Of a stretch of DNA of 64,000 nucleotides, positions 37,386 through 45,930 are shown piece by piece. The translations under genes and the position numbers were made by a program. The notes under the pieces were generated by a model. That model did not search any database. It had not been told where the DNA came from and saw only the letters and a program-made list of their open reading frames with translations. Positions within the stretch are counted from its first letter, which is position 1. Each line of letters opens with the position of its first letter. This DNA is from Flavobacterium gelatinilyticum (GTDB lineage: Bacteria > Bacteroidota > Bacteroidia > Flavobacteriales > Flavobacteriaceae), in the NCBI RefSeq assembly GCF_027111295.1, contig NZ_CP114287.1, forward strand, positions 1,798,001 to 1,862,000, written 5' to 3'.

Positions 37386-38363
37386 TTAGACAAAAATACC
37401 ATTTAACTTAGTATAATTTGAAGTTTCGACTTCGTAAAAATCATGAATTATAGTACTTGCCCCAAAACTTTCTTTCCAATACGTTAAACCTTCGTTTAGA
37501 TTTTTTCCCTGATTTTCATTTGAAATCCCAAAATCAAAAAAGCGTTTATTGGCAAATCTTTCATTGATTAAATAATGAAAAAGATAATCCAGGCTTCCTA
37601 AATTTTCTGCATCAGGATTTTTTGAAATATATTGGCAATGTGCCGTTGTTCCGGTTTCAAAAACGGTTGTTCCCGCCGCAATTTTATCTTCAAAATAAAC
37701 ATTAAACTGATGAATATTATCCGGAAAAAATGCTTTCAGTCGGCTTATTTCTTCAATTGAATGAACGGGTTTTGCATCGTGTCTGTTTTCCAGATTCGGA
37801 ATCAGAATTTCATTCCAAAACAACTCAAATTTCGATTCTTCTTTAATTATAAGTTTATTTAAAATCGCTTTTTTTAATCCTCTCTTTCTAATTTTAGAAA
37901 TTGATTTTTCCTGTGATTGGTCTATAACCGAAAGTGAATCACGTCTTATCAGTTTTGCTTCTGCCAAAAAAAGGGTGTATAAAATTTCTTCCCCGGGTTT
38001 GATATGATAAATAGACGGAAGAGTTTTAATGTATAATTTCTTAAAGCCGGCATTCTTCAAAAAAAGCAATACACTGTTAAAAATGGCAATTATGGCTGTT
38101 TGTTTGGTTTCTTCTTTATAAACCAATCCTCCATAAGTAAGTCCCTGATGAGAATGAATTGAATTTCCTTGTGTATTAGCGGGCAGAATGGCATGTAACT
38201 TTTCTTCTTTGAAAATCAGAAGCGAAAAATCTTCAAAACGATCTGCATGATATTCCATAAAATCCCGATGAAACAAAAACGTCGCATTTTTGGCCTGACT
38301 TACAAAGTCATTCCATAAGGTATAATCGTTTTTGTGGTATCGTTTTACGGTGTATGCTGTCAT
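37386..38363 (-). CDS. FemAB-like / GNAT acyltransferase
   Basis: 325 residues with the FemAB-related fold found in many Bacteroidota glycan clusters (PF13480 type). FLFHRDFMEYHADRFEDFSL leads the first acyltransferase-like half. SISKIRKRGLKKAI, then a second GNAT-like half follows with FNVYFEDKIAAGTTVFETG, GSLDYLFHYLINERF and FFDFGISNENQGKNLNEGLT. Such proteins transfer an amino acid or acyl group to an amino sugar or peptide; the acceptor here might be the amino sugar made by the adjacent DegT enzyme. That is inference from context. 13 bp from the aminotransferase gene. Confidence 0.75.
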   Translation of the reverse strand: MTAYTVKRYHKNDYTLWNDFVSQAKNATFLFHRDFMEYHADRFEDFSLLIFKEEKLHAILPANTQGNSIHSHQGLTYGGLVYKEETKQTAIIAIFNSVLLFLKNAGFKKLYIKTLPSIYHIKPGEEILYTLFLAEAKLIRRDSLSVIDQSQEKSISKIRKRGLKKAILNKLIIKEESKFELFWNEILIPNLENRHDAKPVHSIEEISRLKAFFPDNIHQFNVYFEDKIAAGTTVFETGTTAHCQYISKNPDAENLGSLDYLFHYLINERFANKRFFDFGISNENQGKNLNEGLTYWKESFGASTIIHDFYEVETSNYTKLNGIFV

Positions 38364-38371
38364 TTTAAAAA

Positions 38372-38974
38372 TTACTTATGATCGAATGCTTTTAAGTTCC
38401 ATTTGTACTTCACTGCCAGCAGTCGAATCAAAATAATAATCAGAGAAGTGACCAAATATAAAATATCGTCGTTTAAATTGAGCTTTCTGAGGCCAAAAAA
38501 AACAATTCCTCCAAAAATACAGATGGTCGCATAGATTTCTTCCCTGAAAACGTTTGGGATTTCATTGCACAGAATATCTCTTGTTACGCCTCCAAAACAA
38601 GCCGTCATGGTACCAAGAGCAACACAAATTACAGGATGAAGTCCCGTTAAAAGTCCTCTTTCGAGACCAATCAGCGTAAAAACCCCGAGCCCGATGGTAT
38701 CAAATAGAAACAAGGAAGTTCTTAATTTGTCAAATTTCTTTCTGAAAATAATCGCCAGAAAATAGCCCAGAATGATAACATAAACATATTGCAGATTCTG
38801 CATCCATCCAACCGGAGTTCTTCCTATTAAGACGTCACGAAGCGTTCCGCCTCCTACAGCTGTTACAAAAGCAATGATAAAGACACCAAACGGATCCAGT
38901 TTTTTATGCATTGCAGTTAAGGCACCCGACATAGCAAAGGCCATAGTGCCAATAATATCTAATAAATGAAACAT
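38372..38974 (-). CDS. TRIC-type trimeric intracellular cation channel family protein (UPF0126)
   Basis: A 200-residue membrane protein with seven hydrophobic segments and the two Gly-rich inverted repeats of the family: LDIIGTMAFAMSGALTAMHK with GGTLRDVLIGRTPVGW, then FDTIGLGVFTLIG with GGVTRDILCNEIPNVF. Bacterial TRIC homologues form trimeric monovalent-cation channels. It is the first gene of the operon that continues into the glycan genes, with 8 bp to the FemAB-like gene, although no functional link is known. Confidence 0.92.
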   Translation of the reverse strand: MFHLLDIIGTMAFAMSGALTAMHKKLDPFGVFIIAFVTAVGGGTLRDVLIGRTPVGWMQNLQYVYVIILGYFLAIIFRKKFDKLRTSLFLFDTIGLGVFTLIGLERGLLTGLHPVICVALGTMTACFGGVTRDILCNEIPNVFREEIYATICIFGGIVFFGLRKLNLNDDILYLVTSLIIILIRLLAVKYKWNLKAFDHK

Positions 38975-39040
38975 TTTTTTTAGTTAAATTTTCAAGCTGC
39001 AGAGGTACAAAGATTAAATAGACAATTCACCTACAATTAG

Positions 39041-39886
39041 TTATTTTTTTACATAAATAGGACTTCTTTTTAACAAATAGGTTATGGAGTCCATCCAACT
39101 GTCTTTTACATTTAAAAAAGGTTTTCGGGTCTGCGAATACACCTTAGTTGTGTTTTTATACATGTCAAAATAAACGGTGTAGTAATAGTAGGCCTGAGTA
39201 TTAGCAGTTGTTGTCGATACATCGTTGGTTTTCTTCTTATTATTATCATTTGATTTGGTATTACTGCTGCTATACGTTGTAGCCGTAGTTCCTGATCCTA
39301 TTGTATACGATACTTTTGCTGCAACAATATTATCTACTCCTAATATCTTTTCAAGATCTTCAATTGGTGTTTCATCAATATTGTTGTGGTTAATTCCGGC
39401 TTTATGCAGTAAACTGTTGGTTGTTCTTAAATCCTGAACAGTAAGCGGAAAAATATTGGCCGACTTATCGAGCAGTTTGTTATAAAGGTCATTTTGTGCA
39501 AATTTTGCCATATCTTCAGATCCTTCCTGACTATCAGAATTAACATAAGGAACAGGCAGTACTGCAATAGTATTTGTTTTCATTGTCGCAGCAGTTACAG
39601 GCTGGCCCGAATTATCCTGTGAGGTATTTGAAGCCGAAACATCAAAAGTCTGAGAACGTCCGCTGGCAAAATCAATTCGGGCAATCTGCGAAACATCCAG
39701 TACGATTAACAAAGTTTCGCCCGGCAGCGAATATTCGACCTGTTTATCAGATATTTTGGCAATTTTACAATCAATAATCTGATAATCTCTTTTAATAATT
39801 TTGTCTAATTTTTTTTCGCCCTGAGCGAAACTAAAAAAAGTACCAAGTAACAAAAACACAATAAGAAAAGGCTTCAAATTTTTCAT
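39041..39886 (-). CDS. Secreted protein with CsgG/LpoB-like domain, paralogue 1
   Basis: 281 residues from the ATG at 39886, with signal peptide MKNLKPFLIVFLLLGTFFSF. After a small N-terminal domain (ISDKQVEYSLPGETLLIVLD, ARIDFASGRSQTFD) comes a domain starting TNTIAVLPVPYVNSDSQEGS. It continues FAQNDLYNKLL, FPLTVQDLRTTNSLLHKAG and ILGVDNIVAAKVSY, the beta-alpha pattern of CsgG/LpoB-type proteins, where an IAVLPF strand and a GVDxVIxG strand are typical. A Ser/Thr/Asn/Lys-rich loop (~205-235) interrupts it. It ends KRSPIYVKK. No lipobox. Function unknown. A close paralogue lies just upstream on the same strand. Confidence 0.7.
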   Translation of the reverse strand: MKNLKPFLIVFLLLGTFFSFAQGEKKLDKIIKRDYQIIDCKIAKISDKQVEYSLPGETLLIVLDVSQIARIDFASGRSQTFDVSASNTSQDNSGQPVTAATMKTNTIAVLPVPYVNSDSQEGSEDMAKFAQNDLYNKLLDKSANIFPLTVQDLRTTNSLLHKAGINHNNIDETPIEDLEKILGVDNIVAAKVSYTIGSGTTATTYSSSNTKSNDNNKKKTNDVSTTTANTQAYYYYTVYFDMYKNTTKVYSQTRKPFLNVKDSWMDSITYLLKRSPIYVKK

Positions 39887-39996
39887 TTTCAAATTTTTAA
39901 TTCAACTGTACTAACTAAATAATCAGTTAAATATAAAAAATTATCACCAAAACCTGAAAAACATTTTAAAATCCTTAAAGAAAAGATTACATATAC

Positions 39997-40025
39997 TACA
40001 GGTAGAATAATCTACTGTACCGATA
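39997..40025 (-). terminator. Possible terminator after paralogue 2
   Basis: TACAGGTAGA / TCTACTGTA with one bulged G and loop ATAA, about 40 bp beyond the stop of the upstream paralogue. On the minus strand it is followed at some distance by TCTTTTCTTT. Confidence 0.4.
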
Positions 40026-40057
40026 ATACCAACAAATCTAAATCATGAAAACATTCA

Positions 40058-40966
40058 TTATCTTTTTACGTAAATTGGACTTCTCTTTAACAAGTAGGAA
40101 ACAGAATCCATCCAGCTGTCCTTGTCACTAAAAAAAGGCTTACGGCTTTGTGAGTAAATTTTGGTCGAATTTTTATACATATCAAAGTAAATAGTATAAT
40201 CATAAACCTTCTCTGTATTAGAATCTGTTGTCGAAATATCACTACTACTGACCTTTTTATGATCGCCGCTAACTTTTATATCGCCACTATTGTATGTTGT
40301 CGAAGAAGTTCGGGCATCAATACTGTAAGAAACTTTTACAGTTACAATATTATCAACTCCCAGTATTTTTTCAAGATCTTCAATTGGAATCTCATCAGCA
40401 TTTTTATAATCAATTCCTGCTTTGCGAAGTAAGCCGTTTGTTGTTCTTAAATCCTGAACCGTAAGAGGGAATATATTTGCTGATCGATCTAATAATCTAC
40501 TATATAAATCATTTTGCGCAAATTTTGCTATATCTTCTGAACTTTCCTGCGTGTCTGAGTTTATATAAAGAACAGGTAATACAGCAATAGTATTAATTTT
40601 CATTGGAGCATAACTTATTTTGAAATCGGATATTTTAGATTCAGAATCGTTTTGCAATGGAACGGATGAAACTGATGAAACTGATGGAGCTGATGAAACT
40701 GATGGAGCAGATAAAGCAGCATCAAAAGTTTGAGATCGTCCGCTGGCAAAGTCAATTCTTGCAATTTGTGATGCATCAAGCGATATTTGAATTGTCTCTC
40801 CCGGCAGCGAATATTCAACTATTTTATCAGACATTTTCGCAATGCTGCACTCAATTATCTCATAATTACGCTTTATAATTTTATCTAACTTTTTAGCAGA
40901 CTGAGCTTCAGCATTAAACGAAATAATTAATAAAAGAGCGAGAATAAATACATTTTTCATTTTCAT
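40058..40966 (-). CDS. Secreted protein with CsgG/LpoB-like domain, paralogue 2
   Basis: 302 residues from the ATG at 40966; ATGs at 40960 and 40987 are also in frame. Signal peptide MKMKNVFILALLLIISF. It follows paralogue 1 almost residue by residue (ARIDFASGRSQTFD, FAQNDLYSRLLDRSANIFPL, ILGVDNIVTVKVSY, KRSPIYVKR). It differs by a Ser/Val/Pro-rich linker, SAPSVSSAPSVSSVSSVP, encoded by five 9-bp tandem units. Tandem duplication is evident. Role unknown, presumably periplasmic or outer-membrane. Confidence 0.7.
   Translation of the reverse strand: MKMKNVFILALLLIISFNAEAQSAKKLDKIIKRNYEIIECSIAKMSDKIVEYSLPGETIQISLDASQIARIDFASGRSQTFDAALSAPSVSSAPSVSSVSSVPLQNDSESKISDFKISYAPMKINTIAVLPVLYINSDTQESSEDIAKFAQNDLYSRLLDRSANIFPLTVQDLRTTNGLLRKAGIDYKNADEIPIEDLEKILGVDNIVTVKVSYSIDARTSSTTYNSGDIKVSGDHKKVSSSDISTTDSNTEKVYDYTIYFDMYKNSTKIYSQSRKPFFSDKDSWMDSVSYLLKRSPIYVKR
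40666..40710. repeat. Five tandem 9-bp units in the coding sequence
   Basis: ATGAAACTG, ATGAAACTG, ATGGAGCTG, ATGAAACTG, ATGGAGCAG on the plus strand. On the coding strand these give alternating VSS and APS tripeptides in the linker of paralogue 2; paralogue 1 lacks them. Confidence 0.9.
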
Positions 40967-41071
40967 AAAATCAATAGTGCAGAACATAAATAAATTATTT
41001 TTTTACAAGTTTTTTCTTGCAAATATATTTTATTTTAGGAAATACTGCAATAACTGATTCTGTTTATTTTT

Positions 41072-41815
41072 TTACATATGCTGCGTATAAAAATTATAAT
41101 CTTTTAAAATTACCCTGATAAAATCCTCATTATTTCCGGATTGATTTTTTATTCCGGTCACACTTTCAATTTTTGCCACCAGTTTATAAATGATTTCATG
41201 ATCGTTTTTCATCATTGCGTTCTGAAAAGTTTCCTTAATAATACGCATATCATTGTCGGAAAGCTTAATTACCAACGGATAAGTAGGCACATAAGCATCT
41301 CCGATTTCTTCAAGAATCGTGTGGCTGATATTAATTTTATTCTTTAAAGTTATAACCGCTGTTCCGGCTGCCATGTCTCCTAACCTCTGTGATTTTTTTC
41401 CGGATGAAACCGCAATGAGAGCAATAAGACCGTTAAACAAGTCAAAATCGATTAATCTAAAAAACCATCGAATTAAATAATCGCCAAAACCGGCCTGATA
41501 ACCATCAATTTTTACTACTTTTATTTTTACCAGCTTTTTTCCGAACGATTGTCCTTCAAAAATACTTTCTAAGGTTATAGAGTAAATTAATAACGGAAAA
41601 AATAGTATTATAAATATTGCGCCTTTGGACCACATATCCAGTCCGGACATATATCGGTCCATGTCGAGCATACCGTAAAATACCCACAAAACCATTAACA
41701 GATATGCAATTTTTATTACCGAATCTATCAGGTAAGCTGATATACGCTCGCCTACAGTAGCAGCAATAAAATTTATTTTAACATTTTGTGTTGTAGTAAT
41801 AGATAATTCTGACAT
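41072..41815 (-). CDS. RDD family membrane protein
   Basis: 247 residues. The RDD domain covers residues 10-150: RISAYLIDSVIKIAYLLMVL (the R and D of the first helix), FFPLLIYSITLESIFEGQSF, GKKLVKIKVV and RWFFRLIDFDLFNGLIALI. A soluble tail of about 90 residues follows. It is divergently oriented to the SpoIIM-like gene, with start codons only 20 bp apart. RDD proteins recur in this module in Bacteroidota; their role is unknown, with ion or Na+/H+ transport proposed for some. Confidence 0.85.
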   Translation of the reverse strand: MSELSITTTQNVKINFIAATVGERISAYLIDSVIKIAYLLMVLWVFYGMLDMDRYMSGLDMWSKGAIFIILFFPLLIYSITLESIFEGQSFGKKLVKIKVVKIDGYQAGFGDYLIRWFFRLIDFDLFNGLIALIAVSSGKKSQRLGDMAAGTAVITLKNKINISHTILEEIGDAYVPTYPLVIKLSDNDMRIIKETFQNAMMKNDHEIIYKLVAKIESVTGIKNQSGNNEDFIRVILKDYNFYTQHM

Positions 41816-41835
41816 ATTTTATATTTTAGCCCTCA

Positions 41836-42816
41836 ATGAGAGAAGTTGCTTTTATAAAACAAAATAAAGAAAAATGGCTGGAATTTGAGCTAGCTATTTT
41901 TGGTAAAGCTAAGAAAAATCCTGACGATTTAGCTAACTTGTACATTCAATTAATGAATGACTTGTCGTATGCACAAACTTATTACCCTAAAAGTAAGACA
42001 GTTATTTATTTAAACCATCTTGCATCGCAGATTTATCAAAAGATATATAAAACGAAGCGGACAGAAAAAAACAGAATTGCTGAATTTTTTAAAACCGAAG
42101 TGCCTCTTTTGCTTTTTGAGTACAAAAGGTACCTTCTTTACGCTTTTGTACTGTTTTTTGCCACCGTTGCAATGGGGGTTGTATCCGCTCGCTATGATCA
42201 TAACTTTGTCCGGCTGATATTAGGAGACGATTATGTAAACATGACTTTGGACAATATTAAAAAAGGAAATCCGGTGGCAGTTTACAAATCAGGATCAAAC
42301 TGGGGAAGCTTTATTGGTATTACAATAAATAATCTTGTAGTAGGTGCAAAATGCTATATGTATGGAATTTTAGGCGGACTTGGAACCTTTTATATTTTTC
42401 TTCAAAATTCATTAATGCTGGGTTCATTTCAGTACTTTTTCTTTGAGCAGAATGTTTTCTGGAAAAGTGTCCGCGGTATTTGGATTCATGGCTCAATGGA
42501 AATTTTTGCTATCGTAATAGAATCTGCCGCAGGGTTTATTCTGGGAGCCTCTATCCTGTTTCCAAAGACTTTTTCGAGAATGAATTCGTTTAAAATCGGG
42601 TTTAAAAACAGTTTCAAAATATTTTTGAGTACTTTCCCATTTACCATAAGCGCCGGATTTCTGGAAGGTTTTATAACGAGATATTCTATAGACATGCCAA
42701 ACTGGTTAAGCAGTTTTATTATATTATTTACATTAGGAATTATTTCATTTTATTATTTGATATACCCTTCTATTGTTTACAGAAAAATGCAAAAATTATC
42801 AGCCAAAACGAATTAA
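41836..42816 (+). CDS. Stage II sporulation protein M-like membrane protein
   Basis: 326 residues with the SpoIIM/DUF95 domain (PF01944). A soluble N-terminal part (FIKQNKEKWLEFELAIFGKA) is followed by about five membrane helices containing IGITINNLVVGAKCYMYGIL, GGLGTFYIFLQNSLMLGSF and IHGSMEIFAIVIESAAGFIL. The organism does not sporulate by any evidence here; in Bacteroidota this gene is part of a fixed set with DUF4129, DUF4350, MoxR, DUF58 and RDD genes. First gene of that plus-strand operon, 12 bp before the next. Confidence 0.9.
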   Translation: MREVAFIKQNKEKWLEFELAIFGKAKKNPDDLANLYIQLMNDLSYAQTYYPKSKTVIYLNHLASQIYQKIYKTKRTEKNRIAEFFKTEVPLLLFEYKRYLLYAFVLFFATVAMGVVSARYDHNFVRLILGDDYVNMTLDNIKKGNPVAVYKSGSNWGSFIGITINNLVVGAKCYMYGILGGLGTFYIFLQNSLMLGSFQYFFFEQNVFWKSVRGIWIHGSMEIFAIVIESAAGFILGASILFPKTFSRMNSFKIGFKNSFKIFLSTFPFTISAGFLEGFITRYSIDMPNWLSSFIILFTLGIISFYYLIYPSIVYRKMQKLSAKTN

Positions 42817-42828
42817 TCAGAACCTGTA

Positions 42829-43596
42829 ATGAATAGAATTTTAATTATTTTATCCTTTCTTTTTTTCTGCTGTACCGCAAACGCTCAGGACAGCCTGGCA
42901 ATGCCGGATCCTCCAAAAGCTAATTTCGAAAAATTTACGGAAGACGATATTTATGTTGACTCCGACTCTATCGAAGCCAAAACTTTCACTAAAGATTATC
43001 AGAAAAAATATACCGATAAAGATTTTGTGTACGAACACAAAGCGCCTGAAAAAAGTCTTTGGCAGCGTTTCAAAGACTTGATAGCCGGTATTTTAAGAAG
43101 TTTATTTTCTTTCAACACAACCGAATCATCATTAAAGTTTGTCGATTTAATCATTAGAATTGTAATTGTCATCGTAATTGTTGTGGTAATTTATATGATT
43201 GTAAAATCAATTATCAATAAAGAAGGCCAGTGGATTTTTGGGAAAGATTCAAAAAAGAGAACCATTCATTATTCTGATATTGAAAAGAATATCCATCTTC
43301 TGGATTTTGAAAAATTAATAAAGGAAAGTCTCGAACTGGGCGAAAAACGAGTGGCAATCCGATACTATTATCTCTGGCTTTTAAAAATAATGGCCCAGAA
43401 TAATTATATCGAATGGGATATCGAAAAAACCAATTCAGATTATTTATACGAAATACAACAACCATCTCACAGAGAAGAGTTTACCTATTTATCATACCTC
43501 TACAATTATATTTGGTACGGAGAATTTGAAATTGACGAAACCACCTTTGTCAAAGCAGAAAACAGATTTAAGAATGCTTTAAAAACCTTTAGCTGA
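42829..43596 (+). CDS. DUF4129 domain protein
   Basis: 255 residues. Signal peptide (NRILIILSFLFFCCTANA), a periplasmic linker, one very hydrophobic helix (RIVIVIVIVVVIYMIVKSII, ~108-127) and a cytoplasmic helical tail with RVAIRYYYLWLLKIMAQNN and YEIQQPSHREEFTYLSYLYN, as in DUF4129. Family function is unknown. Its stop overlaps the next start (TGATG). Confidence 0.8.
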   Translation: MNRILIILSFLFFCCTANAQDSLAMPDPPKANFEKFTEDDIYVDSDSIEAKTFTKDYQKKYTDKDFVYEHKAPEKSLWQRFKDLIAGILRSLFSFNTTESSLKFVDLIIRIVIVIVIVVVIYMIVKSIINKEGQWIFGKDSKKRTIHYSDIEKNIHLLDFEKLIKESLELGEKRVAIRYYYLWLLKIMAQNNYIEWDIEKTNSDYLYEIQQPSHREEFTYLSYLYNYIWYGEFEIDETTFVKAENRFKNALKTFS

Positions 43597-44801
43597 TGAG
43601 TAAGAATGTCAAAATATACATAGCTGTACTGGTTTTAATTTTTGCCGCAATTCTGATTTCAGATTACAATGAACCAAAACCAATAGACTGGCGTCCCACG
43701 TATTCTGTAAACGACAAAATTCCGTATGGCTTATTTGTCCTTGATAAAGAAATGGGAGGAATTCTAAAAAAACAAAAGATTGAACGAATTTCTTCTGTAA
43801 CGCCTTATGAATTTTTAGATTCTAAATACGATCCGGATTCCCTTGTACAAACCTATCGCATCAAGGGTACTTTTATCAATATTTCTTTGCAGAATAATAT
43901 TGACGATCAGTCGATGAAGGAAATCATGTATTTTGTATCACATGGAAACAATGCTTTTTTAAGCATGGGAGATTTCCCTAAACCTTTGTTAGACAGTTTA
44001 AAAATCGAGTACAAATCTGATTTTATCCCAACAGACAGTTCTTCTGTCTGGATGGCGAATAAAACCCTGAGTACAAAAAGATACAAATCTACCGGCGATG
44101 TGGCTGAGTATTTTAGTAAAATTGACACCCTTCAGACTACTGTTTTAGGATACCAGAGCAATCAGAAAAAGAAGAAAAACATCAATTTTATAGCCGTTCC
44201 CTTTCACGACGGATACTTTTTCCTGCATACACATCCTGTTGCTTTTACAAATTATAATTTATTGAAAAAAGACCGTTTTCAATACACCGAAAATGTATTA
44301 TCGTATATCCCGGAAGGAGATATTTTCTGGTACACAAAAGTGCACAACAGCGAAGATATTTCTTTGTCTCCAATGCGATATATTTTGAGTCAGCCCGCTT
44401 TAAAATGGGCCTGGTATTTATTCCTTATCGGAATGTTTGTCTTTATACTATTCAATGCTAAAAGAAAACAGCGTATTGTTCCCATTTTGCAGCCACTGCA
44501 AAATCTGACAGTCGATTTTACCAAAACAATTGGAAACTTATATTATCAGGAAGGCGATCATACCAACATAATTGACAAGAAGATCATTTATTTCCTCGAA
44601 AAAGTAAGAACCGATTATTTAATCGATACCACAAATCTTGATGATGAATTTGTAAAAAAACTGCAGCATAAAACAGGAAAAAACGAAGCCGATATTCAGG
44701 AATTAGTATTTTTAATCAACGAACACAAAAACAGCTATCATGCCAGCATTGAATCAGATTTAATTCGGATAAACAATGCGATCGAAAAGATTTTACACTA
44801 A
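43596..44801 (+). CDS. DUF4350 domain membrane protein
   Basis: 401 residues. An N-terminal helix (VKIYIAVLVLIFAAILI) leads to a periplasmic domain containing DWRPTYSVNDKIPYGLFVLD, a typical DUF4350 opening. Then come MYFVSHGNNAFLSMGDFP, a second helix (WAWYLFLIGMFVFILF, ~277-292) and a cytoplasmic tail. Translation is coupled to the DUF4129 gene. The pair probably works with the MoxR ATPase encoded next. Function unknown. Confidence 0.8.
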   Translation: MSKNVKIYIAVLVLIFAAILISDYNEPKPIDWRPTYSVNDKIPYGLFVLDKEMGGILKKQKIERISSVTPYEFLDSKYDPDSLVQTYRIKGTFINISLQNNIDDQSMKEIMYFVSHGNNAFLSMGDFPKPLLDSLKIEYKSDFIPTDSSSVWMANKTLSTKRYKSTGDVAEYFSKIDTLQTTVLGYQSNQKKKKNINFIAVPFHDGYFFLHTHPVAFTNYNLLKKDRFQYTENVLSYIPEGDIFWYTKVHNSEDISLSPMRYILSQPALKWAWYLFLIGMFVFILFNAKRKQRIVPILQPLQNLTVDFTKTIGNLYYQEGDHTNIIDKKIIYFLEKVRTDYLIDTTNLDDEFVKKLQHKTGKNEADIQELVFLINEHKNSYHASIESDLIRINNAIEKILH

Positions 44802-44849
44802 ATAAATATAAAAACAGCATATAAACTCAATAAGAAAAACATACCCATC

Positions 44850-45857
44850 ATGGACGATATCAATAAAACTGAAATTACAAACGAAAACGTGAATTTTGAA
44901 ACCAGAATAAACCTGGGACCTCTTTTAGACCACGTTAACGCTATTAAAAAAGAAATCGAAACTGTTATTGTAGGACAGCATAAAATGGTCGATCAGCTTT
45001 TGGTTGCTATTTTATCAAATGGTCATGTTTTGTTAGAAGGTGTTCCCGGTGTTGCCAAAACCATCACGGCAAAACTTCTTGCAAAAACACTTAACATAGA
45101 TTTCAGCCGAATTCAGTTTACACCGGATTTAATGCCATCGGATATTTTAGGAACTTCTATTTTTAATTTAAAAAATTCTGAATTTGAATTTAAAAAAGGT
45201 CCTATTTTCTCCAATTTGGTTCTAATTGATGAGATCAACCGTGCCCCTGCCAAAACTCAGGCCGCTCTTTTTGAGGTTATGGAAGAAAGACAAATTACAA
45301 TTGACGGTTCCGGCTTTAAACTGGAAGCTCCGTTTTTGGTAATTGCCACCCAAAATCCAATCGAGCAGGAAGGAACTTACCGTTTACCGGAAGCACAATT
45401 AGACCGTTTCTTGTTCAAAATCACAATTGATTATCCCAAATTAAACGAAGAAATCCTGATCATCCAGAGAGAACATATGTTACAGGATCATGGAAAACTC
45501 GAAGCAATTAAAACAATTCTTTCTTCATCTGAAATAAATGAGTATCAAGGTCTTGTAAAACAAATCAGAGTCGAGCAAAACTTACTGGAATATATTGCCA
45601 GAATTGTAGTAAACACGCGTGAAAATGCGTTTTTATACTTAGGAGCTTCTCCTCGTGCATCGATTGCTATTTTAAATGCAGCCAAAGGTTTTGCCGCTAT
45701 CCGAGGACGCGATTTCGTAACTCCAGAAGATATTAAAGAAGCTGCTATTCCGGTTCTCCAGCACCGTGTTATCGTAACTCCTGAACGTGAAATGGAGGGC
45801 ATTACAAGTTCTGAAATTATTAAACAAATTATTGAAACTGTAGAAATTCCGAGATAG
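44850..45857 (+). CDS. MoxR family AAA+ ATPase
   Basis: 335 residues: Walker A GVPGVAKT at 64-71, Walker B LVLIDEINRAPAKTQ at 123-137, sensor 1 APFLVIATQNPIEQEGTYRL, Arg finger region PEAQLDRFLF and a C-terminal lid. MoxR proteins act as chaperone-like activators of protein complexes, usually encoded beside DUF58 or von Willebrand proteins. Here DUF58 follows 73 bp later, but no VWA (Bat) genes are present in the window. Confidence 0.95.
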   Translation: MDDINKTEITNENVNFETRINLGPLLDHVNAIKKEIETVIVGQHKMVDQLLVAILSNGHVLLEGVPGVAKTITAKLLAKTLNIDFSRIQFTPDLMPSDILGTSIFNLKNSEFEFKKGPIFSNLVLIDEINRAPAKTQAALFEVMEERQITIDGSGFKLEAPFLVIATQNPIEQEGTYRLPEAQLDRFLFKITIDYPKLNEEILIIQREHMLQDHGKLEAIKTILSSSEINEYQGLVKQIRVEQNLLEYIARIVVNTRENAFLYLGASPRASIAILNAAKGFAAIRGRDFVTPEDIKEAAIPVLQHRVIVTPEREMEGITSSEIIKQIIETVEIPR

Positions 45858-45930
45858 TTTTTTTATCTGCAAAGGGTTAATTTCGATCAGTTTATCAAAA
45901 TTTAGTAGTAAAATATAAAACTAAGAAAAC

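Noticed and set aside
29121..38363. Complete dTDP-3-amino sugar pathway
   Set aside because: Only FdtA-like and DegT-type genes are visible; rmlA, rmlB and a clear FdtC acetyltransferase are not in the window.
40657..40878. Plus-strand frame with MKLMKLMELMKLM repeats
   Set aside because: It is the complement of the 9-bp repeat tract in a well-supported minus-strand gene.
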